This document shows positions 25,988 to 36,749 of a stretch of 64,000 bases of DNA, piece by piece. The first letter of the stretch is position 1. Each line of letters opens with the position of its first letter. The notes beneath the pieces are model-generated. The model saw only the letters and a list, made by a program, of their open reading frames with translations, did not search any database and was not told the origin of the DNA. The stretch comes from Microcebus murinus. Lineage: Eukaryota; Chordata; Mammalia; Primates; Cheirogaleidae. Where the stretch lies: positions 101,461,001 to 101,525,000 of the forward strand of contig NC_134110.1 in assembly GCF_040939455.1 (NCBI RefSeq). Direction: 5' to 3'. The position numbers and the translations under genes are program-made.

Positions 25988-26450
25988 AGATGAACTGTTT
26001 AATAGCCATAATGATTTTTAAATAATCCAATTTTTAGAGCGGATCTAATGCATAACTCCAAATAACACCTATTGAAGGTCCTTGAGTTGTGCTTCCCTGC
26101 ACTTACACCTTCCTGCTGTTCTATACTCTTTGAGATGCTAAAACTCTCCTAGCCCAGTCTCTCACCTTCTTTCCATTTCAGTACATTTGGGGTATGGATC
26201 ATCTTAACCTCTTTTCCGATTAGAAAAATATTGTTCCTCGTTATCAAGAAAAAGAAGGAAACAAGTGGACAATGGAGAATCCTCTTCCATGGGCAGGTGA
26301 CTGGGGGAAGGCAGTGACAGTTACCCTACAGAGTACTCCTCAAGAGCCATTCCTGGCCTGACATGCTGTTCGTTCATCAACAAATGACCCTCTAACACTT
26401 TCCACATTCCCTTAGCTGTAACTATGAGCAAGAGAGACAGTATTTCTATC
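24831..26450. other. Unique AT-rich DNA, no gene recognised
   Basis: No exon or interspersed repeat was recognised apart from the AAAT microsatellite listed separately. CpG-poor; no open frame exceeds 70 codons. Confidence 0.45.
25953..25989. repeat. (AAAT)n microsatellite
   Basis: About nine near-perfect AAAT/AATA units. It could be an orphan A-tail of a retroposon, but no element body was recognised upstream. Confidence 0.9.
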
Positions 26451-26451
26451 C

Positions 26452-26962
26452 TGTATTAGTTTGCTATTGCTTCTGTAACAAATCACCACATACCTACTGG
26501 CTCAGAACAACACAAATTTATCGTCTCATGATTCTGTAGGTTAGAACTTGGACAGGCACACTGCTGGGTTAAAATAAGATGTTGGCAACGCTGCACTCTT
26601 TTCTGGAGGCTCCAGGAGAAAATCCACTTCTCTGCCTTTTCCAGCTCCTCCCAGCTGCCCACATACCTTGGCTCGCAGCCCCTTCCTCTGCCTTCAGAGC
26701 GGGCAGCGTGGCCTGTCCCTGGGCAGTATCCCACCGCTCCCACAGCCACCTCACTCCGCGACTCTCCTCTTCTGCCTCCCTCTCCCTACAGTGGGCCCAA
26801 CTGGACAACCGAGGATAATTTCCCTATCTTAAAATCAACTAGTTAGCAGCCTTGATTCCATCTGCAATCTTAATCTCCGTTTTTCATATAATGTTACATA
26901 TTCTTGGTTTCTAGGAGTAGGCTGTGGACGTCCTTGGGGGATGCTATCCTGATGCCACCACA
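26452..26962 (-). mobile_element. MLT1-type LTR (ERVL-MaLR), antisense
   Basis: The + strand is the reverse complement of an MLT1C-like LTR: CTGTATTAGTTTGCTATTGC, TTCTGTAACAAATCACCAC, GGCTCAGAACAACACAAATT, TTTTCTGGAGGCTCCAGGAG, CCCACATACCTTGGCTCGCA and a GATGCTATCCTGATGCCACC end. The length (about 510 bp) fits an LTR of this group. It carries no coding content. Confidence 0.82.
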
Positions 26963-26989
26963 CACCCCATAGATCTGCAGTTTAGTATC

Positions 26990-27525
26990 GGATCTAAGCA
27001 AGTGAGTGGCAATCACCATACAGGATGCTACGTGCTGAGGGAGGAGTGTCTAGCAGGGTCACCTAACAGGGAATTCCAGCTTAGGGAAGGGCCTCCAGAG
27101 AAAGTGGCACTGAGGCTGAGACCCGGAGGCTAAGCAGGCGTAGGCGATGGAAGCTCTGCTTGGGGTTGGGGAGAGAATAGTGTCCCATACAGAAGGGACA
27201 TCAAGTGCAGGTCCCAGAGGAGGGAGAGGGGAGCGGGACCATCACACAAATCCGGGACTAGGAGAAGTTCCTTCCAGCTGGGGCAAGGGTCAGGGATGGG
27301 GCAGGGGCACGCGAGGCCGGACAGGCAGGCGAGGGCCAGATCACGAAGAGACCTGTCAGCCTTGCGAGCGAGAAGGGGCTCGGCCGCCCTGCCAGGGATG
27401 AAGCGCCTGGGGGAGCTCGGCCGGGCACGCTGGGACAGGGTTGGTGTTCGAGAAAAATCAGTCTGCTGCTCTGTGGAGAATCGGTTAAGAAAAGATCTGA
27501 TGGAACATCTCGTTAGTGACCTAAA
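26990..27525 (-). repeat. L2 LINE fragment (antisense), GC-rich
   Basis: The order of motifs (AGGGAAGGGCCTCCAGAGAAAG, GAGGCTGAGACCCGGAGGC, GGCCAGATCACGAAGAGACC, TGTCAGCCTTGCGAG, ATCAGTCTGCTGCTCTGTGG) follows the reverse complement of the L2 region that reads 'ggccagatcatgtagggccttgtagg...' in consensus. It is unusually rich in retained CpGs for an old repeat (27300-27440). Confidence 0.6.
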
Positions 27526-27529
27526 TGGG

Positions 27530-28555
27530 TAAAAGATCAGCCATTAGTTAACACAGCAGACTAGCAGCTCCATGCCGAGTTAAGTCCGAGGAGCAGTAGC
27601 GCTGGGGAAGGGACCTGATGTTTGGAAGACGCTCTCAGTTTTGATTACTGAGAGAGGCAATACTGAACTCATGGAATTTAGTGAGGAGCGTGAATATTTG
27701 AGGAAAACATGTTTAAAAAAATACTTATTGGTCATATTAGAAACTTATCTCAAATTTAACCAAAATATTATAAGCATTTAATATTACAGCAAGCTGTCTG
27801 TAAGTCAGCAATCAGTGCTAAGGCAGCACGGTCACCCTGGGATGCCCCTGGGGCCCAGCTGTCCTGCGGGAGGTGGAGGCTGGGTGCACGGGACTGCACA
27901 TATAAAATTCATGCTGGGATTATTCTACAGATTTGTCACTTAACTTTTAAGTGCTTTCAATGACATACTTTACCTCTCCTGAAATTAAGTTCCTCCCAGA
28001 AAGCCCCCGATGGCAGTCCGTGTTCCTTTTCACCATATAGAGCCCTGACCAATAGGTTTGTTCATATTTAACACACAGCAAAGTGCTGCGTTTTCCCCCA
28101 GGATTCTGGTCCTCATTTCTTTGACAATTTAGTCTGTATTTAAAACAAAATGAAAGGGAAGTTTATGATTTAAACCTTTAAAGATCTATGAGAAGCAAAC
28201 TATTGCTTGGAAAAGTCAAAACCCAAATAGTTGGATTTCCAGTTGGGAAAGTCAGATGCCTTGAGGAAAAGTGTTTTTATGCCTTTTCCTTTTCCCTTGC
28301 GAGCCACCTGGGGCTGCCAGCGTGGGGAGAGCATCCACAGCAAGCTTTCTGGTGAGAGTTTTGACACTTCTATCCTACTTCTGGTCCCTATTGGAAATAC
28401 CACAAAATAAGCCTTCTGTGCAGCATTTTAGTCATTACTGTGCCAATTCAGGAATCACAAAGAAAGAGAACTTATCCAAAATTTTCAGAACTAAAAGGCT
28501 TTAGTTTGAAAAGTAATGGTCAAGCTCTAACTATATTTCAAAACCCCTAAATTGA
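27530..28555. other. Unique sequence, no gene recognised
   Basis: No exon or repeat was recognised. A short GC-rich interval occurs at 27815-27900. Confidence 0.4.
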
Positions 28556-28559
28556 AGAT

Positions 28560-29120
28560 AAGGGTATCAGGAAGAAAAGCTTTTAGCTGAAAGCACCCAA
28601 AACTGAACTAACATTAGCTTAAACATGAGGCGTTTACTTTTCACTTAAAATAGAAATCAAAAGGTTGGCCATCCAGAGTGGTGGCGGCCACTCCACAATG
28701 CTGGTGTCATCCCTCTTCCTTCTCTGTCAGTTTCAGCATTGAAGCTTTTTTTCTGGGCTGACCATAAAATACTTAAGACACTTTCTGAGTTTAGAGAGGG
28801 TGCATTATTAATAACTATACTGGGCCAGAGGGGTCAGCTGGGACTGTCCTGGGCAAACCAGTACATACAGTTATCTAGTTTTTTTCTCATGCTGTTGCCT
28901 CATAGTCTCAAAACGGCTGCCACAGTCCCAAGTGTTGGTCCTCACACCATATTCAGATGTAAGAAGGGAAGAGGACATACCAAAGATTTTGCCTCCCAGG
29001 CCTGCTCCTTGATCAGAAAGGCATTATTTTCTTAGATAGCCCCATTAGATATCTACTTACATCTCATTGCTACCCTAAGTTGCAAGAAAAGCTGACAGCG
29101 TGAGTGGGCCTCCTAGAAGA
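28560..29120 (-). repeat. Ancient interspersed repeat, probably LTR-derived, antisense
   Basis: Phrases such as CTCATAGTCTCAAAACGGCTGC, GTTGGTCCTCACACCATATTC, TCTCATTGCTACCCTAAGTTGC and AACTAACATTAGCTTAAACA follow a common mammalian repeat type ('...tcacaagatggctgc...cattggccagaac...'). I cannot name the family securely. The boundaries are approximate. Confidence 0.4.
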
Positions 29121-29289
29121 ATTGCCATAACCAGCTTCATTATCGGGTTATAATAACCATATCATATTTAATAAGGATATCAGCTATGGTTTGGGGGTCC
29201 ATAATTTACTATGTAGGCCTCAGTCAATGTCACGTTTTATCCTTCTAGAACAGGGAAATCATCAGGACTTTGGTCTTCGAACATGATTC

Positions 29290-29690
29290 CCCGTCAGTGT
29301 CTCCAGTGCACACCAGTAGCCAGGTTCCCCTTTTCTTCCTGGGTGTCTCTCCAGCTTATGTTTTCTACGCTCCCTGACATTTAAATGGGGCTGTAAACTG
29401 AAATCTGGCTAAAGGAAAGTGAGCAGATGTAATCCGTGCCATTTCCAGGGAAGGCCTTTAAAAGCCTCCTAAGAGCAGTTCTCCCTCACTCCGTCCACCC
29501 AGTAGGAGGGAGGAGGAGGCAGAGCCAGGGCTGGAAAGAGCTGGGGGCCCTGGAGGACGGGGCAGTGCGGGGCCCCAGGCCTTGCTGCTGGTCCACGTCA
29601 GATGGACGAGCCAGGGACATGACAAATCACTGAAATTCTGTGATTAATATTAACATTTGCTAGCCTGTCCCCCCAAATATAATCCATTTC
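29290..29690 (+). repeat. Possible MLT1-like LTR relic
   Basis: CGTGCCATTTCCAGGGAAGG, CTTTAAAAGCCTCCTAAG, GGAGGACGGGGCAGTG and the closing ACTGAAATTCTGTGATTAAT with GCTAGCCTGTCCC resemble the order of a MaLR-type LTR that ends '...actgagattttggggttgtttg...cctagcctatcc'. It is diverged, and the name is tentative. Confidence 0.4.
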
Positions 29691-29729
29691 AGCTAATTTT
29701 ATACGTTACATTAATTTACTTTCCCAACT

Positions 29730-29842
29730 ATGGTAGGAAGAATTATTCTATTCCATTCTCATATCCCTAGCACATAGCATAGAGCTTGATACAGAGTAGA
29801 TCCTCATTACACATTTATGAATGAATGAATGAATGAAAATAG
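29730..29842 (+). repeat. L2 3' end with (TGAA)n tail
   Basis: CATATCCCTAGCACATAGCA, TAGAGCTTGATACAGAGTAG and ATCCTCATTACACATTTATG, followed by (AATG)n at 29816-29837, match the L2 terminus '...cagcgcctagcacagtgcctggcacatagtaggtgctcaataaatatttgttgaatgaatga'. The tandem tail is the family's own terminal repeat. Confidence 0.7.
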
Positions 29843-30002
29843 AGAAAGAAAAGGAAAACTTCCAAAGAGAATAAAAATATGTCTGTCCATCTGGTTTCTT
29901 CAAAATGCAAACCTAAGAGACAATGGATAGTCTTCACAGCATATTTTGTGCCCACAGTTAAAGGGAGCTCTTGATCATAACACTAAATAATTTTAAACTT
30001 TT

Positions 30003-30105
30003 TTAAAATTGACAAATAAAAATTGCATATACTTGTGGCGTGCAACATGATGTTTTGAAATATGTGATAATGTTTAACTTTTGTTTTCTAAAGTCGCCTT
30101 GCCCC
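30003..30105 (-). repeat. L1MA/MB-like 3' UTR fragment (antisense)
   Basis: TAAAATTGACAAATAAAAAT, TGCATATACTTGTGGCGTGC, AACATGATGTTTTGAAATATG is the antisense of the well-known L1 3'-UTR stretch '...catatatcaaaacatcatgttgtacaccataaatatatacaattt'. Only about 100 bp remain. Confidence 0.75.
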
Positions 30106-30189
30106 TCACTAATTGTAGCCATGTGGGAAGGAAACATTTGCTTCTGTGAAGAGGTCCTTCATACAGGAACAAACATCGCCCTTCACCTG

Positions 30190-30425
30190 TCATCGGGGGT
30201 CGTTTCAAGGGACTGCACTCCTCCATCCCCTTCTCGCTGCGAACCTGAAACACCCGTGGGGCACCTGCGCTCTGCGCGGCCAGCCGGCCTACCGGGACCT
30301 CCTGAGCAGGGCCAGGCCCTCGGCGGGCGCAGCGTGCAGGGCGCGCAGGGCCGTGGGGGCGCGTGTTCCCTGTCGCTGGGCCCGGACTGCGGGAGCAGAG
30401 CCACGTGGAGCAGCTCACACTGCTT
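30190..30425. promoter_or_regulatory. CpG-dense patch, possible regulatory element
   Basis: By hand count there are roughly 23 CpG dinucleotides in about 230 bp at high GC, including CGGCGGGCGCAGCGTGC and GGCGCGCAGGGCCG. The flanks are AT-rich. This density is that of a CpG island, but the patch is shorter than the usual 500-bp criterion. Long overlapping open frames on both strands (153 on +, 118 and 102 on -) reflect GC richness and resemble no known protein. No TATA box or recognised first exon was found. Confidence 0.4.
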
Positions 30426-30644
30426 CTCACAGTGGAAATTTCTTTGGATCCTTCCCTCCAATCCTTTGTTAAGCCGGTTACTAAACAACAACGAAAATTA
30501 AGAAATGCAAAAGATCAAATGATTCGGGCCTAAGCTATCTCTCTTGACCTACCTTTGTGTTTGCCCCGCCCAGCTCGGTCACCCCAGCGGCCTCGGGGAG
30601 ACCAAAGGTTCAGGGCACTCTCGGAGGTCACCAGCTGTGGCTGC

Positions 30645-30800
30645 AGCCAGAATCTGGACTTTATCTGTCACTGGCTTGGGTGGCGTTGGGCCAGAGCTTC
30701 TCCTTTCTGAGTCTCATTTTTCTTATCTAAGAAAAAAAAATGAGGACAGTAAACAAGGCATTAGGGTGTCGTCAGGAGAATATGAGAACATGCTTGGCTG
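30645..30800 (+). repeat. MIR SINE
   Basis: The order GTCACTGGCTTGGGTGGCGTTGG, CTCCTTTCTGAGTCTCATTT, TTCTTATCTAAGAAAAAAAA, TGAGGACAGTAAACAAGGC follows MIR ('...ctgtgtgaccttgggcaa...ctctgagcctcagtttcctcatctgtaaaatgggga'). The A-run at 30731-30740 is an expansion within it. Confidence 0.6.
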
Positions 30801-30804
30801 ACAG

Positions 30805-32180
30805 ACAGCACCTGCTGTCATCACACCCGAAGCCTCGTGCCCAGCAGGGAGCCCCAGGGGAGCTCCGGCAGTCAGAGCTCACCTCCGGAGGAAAGGGGCT
30901 GAGGGGGCCCCTGGCCCCGGGTCATTGAACATGGGGAGCCTGGGCCTCCTGGTTTCGGTGCATCCATGCTGTCTTAGCAAAAGGGTTCACACTGCCTAAA
31001 CCACCCCGTTGTCAGATACCTTTGGGTGGTGACATGGTCCTTTTCCCAGCCCAGGATCAAGTGCCACTCACGAAAGTACTTCGCCATTGTTCTCAGTAGG
31101 ACCCATAGGGCTGGCCGGTCTCTGACACAGGCCGACTGCGCCATGTCCTTAGCAAAGGGCTCGGAGGCAGCAGGGGTTACTGTGCTTCCTCCTCCTCTTA
31201 GAAGAGCTTTAAAAAAATAAAAAAAGGAAGAAGAGAACGGCAATACCCAAAGGAGGGGTTCTAACCACCAGCGGGAAGTCCACGTTGCTCCCTGTCCTGG
31301 TCTTCTCAATGCTGTAAAAGCTGGAGTGACCGCCAGGCAGAAGCCCTTCCTTGCTGTGGAGGCTGGGCGTGGGCACCTCAGTCCTGTTGCGCTCCCGGTG
31401 GGAGGGGTCCTGGTTTCAGTCCTCCAGAAATGACACAGGCCTTGCCTTGTGATGCCTCTCACGCCTAGAATCTTGTCAATTGGAGATTCTCTCAATTCTG
31501 GCGACGCATCTGCCACAAGGCATTGCTGACCACATCAGAGCAGCTGCACAAACATTATCTAAACCCAAGTGACAAGGGTCTTTTGAAAAATCCATGCCAC
31601 TACCCTGGTAGGCAGACTTCCAAAGCCAACCTGAAAAAGAGAACGCAGCAAAGCCCGTCACTCTTGGTGGCTCCACCACAAGGGGTGTTCTTTAAGACAT
31701 CATGCTCCTACATCCAGGTCTCCAAAGCCACCGCAGAGAACGTCGTGGAAGAGCAGAGCGTTGACCTCATGTTTTTGGACTCACTGATGCAGTCCCCTAT
31801 TCAATCGAGGACTCAGCTAGATTTGTAAATCTGCAGCACAGGGACTTGAGCTGTTCTTTTGCAAAATCAGTCCTATTGCAAAATCCAGGAAGAAAGTACC
31901 AGAGGCTGGGGTTGACAAAATTCAGTCTAGCTATTGCATTCTATGTTAAAATTATTGAATTCCAGGTAAGGCAATCTTATCAGTTTCACTTGTGATACTT
32001 AGCTTATCTTTTCATCAAAGACTCAAATCTTAATCATAAGCTGTTAGAAGATGATACACTGTGCTTATTTGTTCCAGAGGGTAAAAAATATTTACAAAAC
32101 ACTTTTTATGCATCAGGAGCCTCACTCTACTCTTAACATGTTATCTCATCTTATTATCATAAATATATCATGGTATCACA
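30805..32180. other. Sequence without recognised gene; several open frames of unknown meaning
   Basis: The longest frame is 180 codons on - (30974-31516), with further frames of 101 codons on + (31523-31828) and 67 on - (31476-31679). None resembles a known family. The 180-codon frame contains low-complexity Phe/Ser/Tyr text translated from the (TTTTTTA) tract at 31210-31230. I see no splice or start context that would support a real exon. Confidence 0.35.
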
Positions 32181-32187
32181 AATGCCG

Positions 32188-32755
32188 TTCTTTAGGGTTT
32201 ACTACATGCCAGGCTCTGTACCAGAGTCTCTGCTTGTATTATTAATTCATTTCATTCTCATAATAACCCTTCAAAATTGTTACTACAAGTTGAGCATCCC
32301 AGATTAAAAAATCCAAAATTCAAAATACTCCAAAATGTGAAACTTTCTGAGCACTAACATGAGGCCACCAGTGGAAAATTCCACACCTGGCCCCATGTGA
32401 CAGGTCAATATACATGAACTTTGTTTCGTGCACAAAATTATTTAAAATGTAAAATTGCCTTCAGGCATGTGCAGTATAAGGTGTATATGAAACTAAAATG
32501 AGTTTTATGTTTAGACTTGGGTCCCATCCCCAAAATATCTCATTACCTAAATGTTCCCAAATCCAAAGAAATTCAAAATCCGAGACACTGCTGGTCTCAA
32601 GCATTTTGGATAAGTGATACTCAATGGGGATAAATATTGTTATCTCCGTTTTTCAAAGGAGGAGCTTGAGGCAGAGAGAAGTTAAGTTAGTTGCCCAACG
32701 TCACACAGTAAGCTCAGAGCTGGGATTTTCACTCAGGCTTCTGGCTCCCATGTGT
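32188..32755 (-). repeat. MIR SINE (antisense) split by a Tigger insertion
   Basis: The two halves of one antisense MIR flank the Tigger. 32188-32285 contains ACTACATGCCAGGCTCTGTA and TTCATTCTCATAATAACCCTT. 32631-32755 contains TGTTATCTCCGTTTTTCAAAGG, AGTTGCCCAACGTCACACAG and AGAGCTGGGATTTTCACTC. The MIR halves join in register when the 32286-32630 insert is skipped. Confidence 0.8.
32286..32630. mobile_element. Tigger-family (TcMar/pogo) non-autonomous DNA transposon
   Basis: The terminal inverted repeats are CAAGTTGAGCATCCC on the left and GGATAAGTGATACTCAA on the right. Internally the repeated AAAATCCAAAATTCAAAAT texture and ACTTGGGTCCCATCCCCAAA, ATATCTCATTACC match the Tigger-like consensus. 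The left end is preceded by TA (32284-32285), the target duplicated by Tc1/mariner elements. It has no transposase and is 345 bp long. Confidence 0.82.
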
Positions 32756-32759
32756 GAAA

Positions 32760-34080
32760 GCTCCAAGCACAGCTGCCTCCCTGGGCAATTCTCTCCGCAG
32801 TCTGAGGAAGGTGACGGCCTTCAGACCTTCCCACGGAGGACGTGCTTCTTTCTCCGCCCTCTCATTCTGTGCCATGTGCCTAAAGATCAGAGACTGTGCT
32901 TTCCGTAAAAGGCAGCTTAGTAAATAAAGGTGTGGGTAAGTATGTTATTCTAATTTTACAAGGAAAAATTAGCTCTGAAAAGCCCAGTAAGACAGGGCAG
33001 AACCACTCAAGACTTCAACTCTGGCTTCTCTGCTCGTAACGCCTGTCACGTTTGCCTCGCCCCAGCCTGCAGCTCCTGCCTGAGCGTGTGCTCGGACCTT
33101 CACCATGGAACTCTCTAGCACGCGTTATGGTCATGTGTCTGCGGGGTGCTCTCCTCCCGGCTGGGGCGGGGTGGGGTGCGCGGCACCCGTGGGGGTGGGG
33201 ACCACCGTGTTTTTCTGGCGTCTGCAGCAGCCCCGCTGTTTGTACCAAATAAAAGGCGCCCAGCAAAGGTCTGTTGGATGTATTATAGATGAGAGCATAA
33301 AGGATGACTTCAGAAGTTAATAATAACGCCCTATTTGCTTCTTTAAAACAACCTTTTCTTTGTTTTTTACAGAAGGCTACGGTCAGTGGTGAGATCATTT
33401 TTATTCTCCCGCTGTAGCTTCTGAGGAAAACATTAGCAAGTATCTCCTTCCAGAAATCTTGCAGATCAATTTGTTTAGTCGCAGGGGCCCAGCAGCCATC
33501 TGCTCCTCAGCTGCGGGAGTTGTTTATTCGTACTTTCCCCCATTCATCTGTTTTGTGTTTCCTTTTGTCCATTTCTCACTTAAGATAAACAAAAGCCTGT
33601 CAGTGTGTGAAGAAAGCCAAGCCTCGGAATCTGCCTGTGCTGAGAATGAGGGCAGCATTTGTCAGCAGGGGGGGGGTGCAGGGAAGAGGAGCCACTGCCG
33701 GTGCGTACAAGGCAGCCGGTCACTGAGCACTGCCAGTGGAGTCCTCTCGGCGGTGTCTAACTGTGAAGTGCCCTTCGGGTTGCAAAGACTTGAGCAGTAT
33801 AAGGTGGCGCCGTTCCAGTCATGCAAACATCCCCAACACGACTACTGCTTTCCGTGTTATTTATAGGATTTCTTACTCCTTCACCAGGCAAAAAGTTTCG
33901 CTTCTGTAATTCAGAGACCAGATTGACAGACATACATAGTATCTGTAATAAATAGGGTACCATTCTCCTATCAACTAAGAAACAACAGGGAATATGTCTT
34001 TAGTAATTCCTCGTCATCTTTTCCTGATGAGAATGTTGATCGGTCCCCACCAACTAAATTTCGTAAGTGACGGAATTCCC
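32760..34080. other. No recognised gene; CpG-enriched around 33030-33220
   Basis: 33040-33220 is CpG-enriched and GC-rich (GTGGGGTGCGCGGCACCCG). Just after it, AATAAAAGGCGCCCAGCAAAGG, TCTGTTGGATG resembles an L2 3' terminus, so part of this may be a GC-rich L2 relic. A run of ten G residues lies near 33668-33677. A 135-codon frame at 33459-33866 (+) has no recognisable similarity. Confidence 0.35.
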
Positions 34081-34480
34081 CGTCCAAAATGGCTTAATCA
34101 AAATGGGATGAATCATGTCATTTACCTGAGCAGTCCGTAGGTAGGAATGAACTCTGGAAAGCCTTGAGCAGGGCCTACATGGAACCGGCAGGGCCTGGTT
34201 TCTTCTGCCTTTCATCCCTGCTGCCCTCTGTATGGCATCTCCTTCTCATGTGGCCTCTACGGTGGCGAGATGAAGGGTTTCCAGGAACACGGTAAGAGGA
34301 AAGCATCACCCCCTTCCAGTTCCAAAGGCCTCATCAAATATCTCAGTGTCACTCCTTGACTTTGGTGGTGACACACACTCATCCTAATATACCGCCGAGG
34401 CTGGAGGAAACCAAGGCTCTAGTTGACCAGGCCGGAATCACTTACAGCTCCTGGACCTGGGGATGGGGCTGGAGAGGTGA
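34080..34480 (-). repeat. Possible ancient interspersed repeat
   Basis: AAAATGGCTTAATCAAAATG, TCTGCCTTTCATCCCTGCTG and TTCTCATGTGGCCTCTACGG recall antisense copies of an old LTR-like repeat ('...ggcttaa..aaggtttattggctc...'). It is too diverged to assign. Confidence 0.3.
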
Positions 34481-34484
34481 GTCT

Positions 34485-35530
34485 CCTCTGCTGAAGCCAC
34501 TGGTGGATCCCTAGAAGAGCCTGGGGCTATGAACCCAAGAAGGGCAAGCAGAGAGTGCACAGAAAAGGCAGAAATGGTCAACCGAGTGATGGTATCAGCA
34601 TCCTATGGACAGTTATTCAGCCAGTGAGTCTTCTCTCATTTTTAAGTGAGAACATCATAATCAGAGCAAGGTATGTATCATTTAACATGACATTGTAAAA
34701 ATAAATACATTTCCACATTAAATTATTTCTGTTAATATAAAATAATAGGGGGTGGGTAACAGAGAGTGCCACCCTGAAGCATGTTCCCCCCTTTCCTCTC
34801 CTCCTTAAGGACACAAACTAAAAACTGAAACTAATAGGAAGAACACAATACTGATTTTTCAAGGCACACAGCTGCCAGCCAAGCTCTCTGCCTCCTTGGC
34901 TGCCACGTACAGTCATCTGTGCAAGTTCTGTCAGTGAGACGGAAGCGACAGCGTGTGGTGTGGGAAGAGGTCTTCTTAAAATGGGAGTGGTGGGCTCCCC
35001 TTCCCCTCTGTCTTCATCCTCTTGACTGGAACAAAGAAGATGTGGCTGGGGCCAGAGGTGACATGGATAGAAGTGTCCCAAGTCCCTAAAAATAGTGCCA
35101 TTATCCCTTGCATCCCTCAATGGCCACTGCCAGGTTAATTTTATGTGAAAGAGAAACATATTTCTATCTCATTTAAGCCAGTGTAATTTTGGAAGGTTTG
35201 TTGAGGCTATCATTGTTTATGATGGTCCTATACAGACAAAATCCAATCTTAAATGATATAGAAGAACATGTACTAAATTTTCACATTGGTCTCCCCAAGG
35301 AGAATAATAGGAGCATATATCAGGGGCCATAATATTGTATGTAAAAAAAAAAATTGAAAATTGTTTCATCTCTTCTCAAATTGTGGATTTATTTAATAAA
35401 ATAATGGACAAATTTGACCTGATATTAAAATGGTATAAGTTCAGGGAACTGTTTTTTTGGTATAAAAGTTTGGTAAATGTTATGGCACCTCATGTCTAGG
35501 GAATAATTTGAGTCTTAGTCATTAAACCAA
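34485..35530. other. Unique sequence, no gene recognised
   Basis: No exon or repeat was identified. A 113-codon minus frame (34818-35159) has no recognisable similarity. Confidence 0.4.
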
Positions 35531-35534
35531 GATT

Positions 35535-35720
35535 CCTTGAGTGCAATAATTGGACACAGTGATGAAGGGCGAGGTCCCTGCCTATAAGAATTGCAAGAGT
35601 CAGATGAAGACAGATGGGAAAGCAAGCATTTAGTAAATAGTGTGAAAATTGCTATTTTAGAAGCAGGCTCAGTGCCCTGTGGATGCACTTGCAGCCTTGG
35701 TGAGCTGAAAGAGGATGCAG
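35535..35720 (-). repeat. Probable L2 fragment (antisense)
   Basis: GAGGTCCCTGCCTATAAGAA, TTGCAAGAGTCAGATGAAGA, CATTTAGTAAATAGTGTGAA follows the L2 antisense stretch '...ggtccctgccctcatggagcttacagtctagtg...agacagat...aaataaata'. Diverged. Confidence 0.45.
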
Positions 35721-35721
35721 T

Positions 35722-36749
35722 GTCTTCTCAGGCAGAAACACAGAGGAGTAGGAGGGAAAGAAAATAAAGCAAAGAAAAAGTAAGTGCAAAAGCTTTCCCA
35801 TTAGCACAGTTCGCCTGCATCTTTGCTGGATTATCAAGCAGATACAGGAAATTTCCCCTAAAATATCTAGAGCCCCAAATCTCCACTAGATCAAAGACCT
35901 GCTTTGGCCTAATAACAGCAAATCCCTATTCCAGGGATAAAAGTAAAACTGTGAATCAAGCATATAAATATTATTTCTTGAAGTAAGTTCCTAAATTTGC
36001 ATCTCTTTCCAGATTGGGAACCAATAGTGGTATGGAATATGATTCTGACAGTGTGTGCATAAAAGAATCACTTTTTGTCTATCTGTGCAGATGCCTCGAC
36101 TCTGTGATTTCATGCTCCTGTTTTGTAGCTCAGAGGTTCATGTGACCTTAGAATGAACAGTATTGTGACTTTTCTTAGGATGATCTCTTTGGAACACAGA
36201 CTTAAGGAGAAGGTCCTGTTAAGAAAGACTGAGAATTCCCCTGAAGTGAAAAAAACAGAAAGCTATTAATTATTATTGAGACCCACTCTCTAACTAAAAG
36301 CAAATTTGTACTGTAACATACACAAACTTTTCACAGATAAGATTCAGAGCAAAGAGTCGCACAACAACTAGAAAGTAGAACAACATGGAGTGGATTACAA
36401 CCATTCCTTCTTGAATCCCTTGAGTCAGGGATTATAAAACTCAGAGGCTTGTGGGGGCTGGGCAGGCATCACACCTGACTGCGAGCCAGCCGGGAATGAA
36501 GAGAAACAACTGCTGTCAGCTCTGGGGACTGAAAACTCAGCCAGAGGAGAAGCCACCTAGTCAGCTCTAGGAGATATGACCACACACGAATGCAGCCCGG
36601 TTTCCAGGTCTGGTCTTTTAAGTGAAGTTAAAAAGGAGGCTTTTATGTGAATTCTCCTTCTTTTTATACTATTGGCTATAGGCTCAATCAGGCCATGTAC
36701 TGCTTCTGCTGGCAATCTCCGCAAGGAACAGCAGCAAGATCAACTTAAA
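35722..36749. other. Unique sequence, no gene recognised
   Basis: No exon or repeat was recognised. AT-rich, CpG-poor. Confidence 0.45.

Noticed and set aside
33459..33866. Open frame of 135 codons on +
   Set aside because: No recognisable domain, includes a poly-G run, and lacks supporting splice or promoter context.
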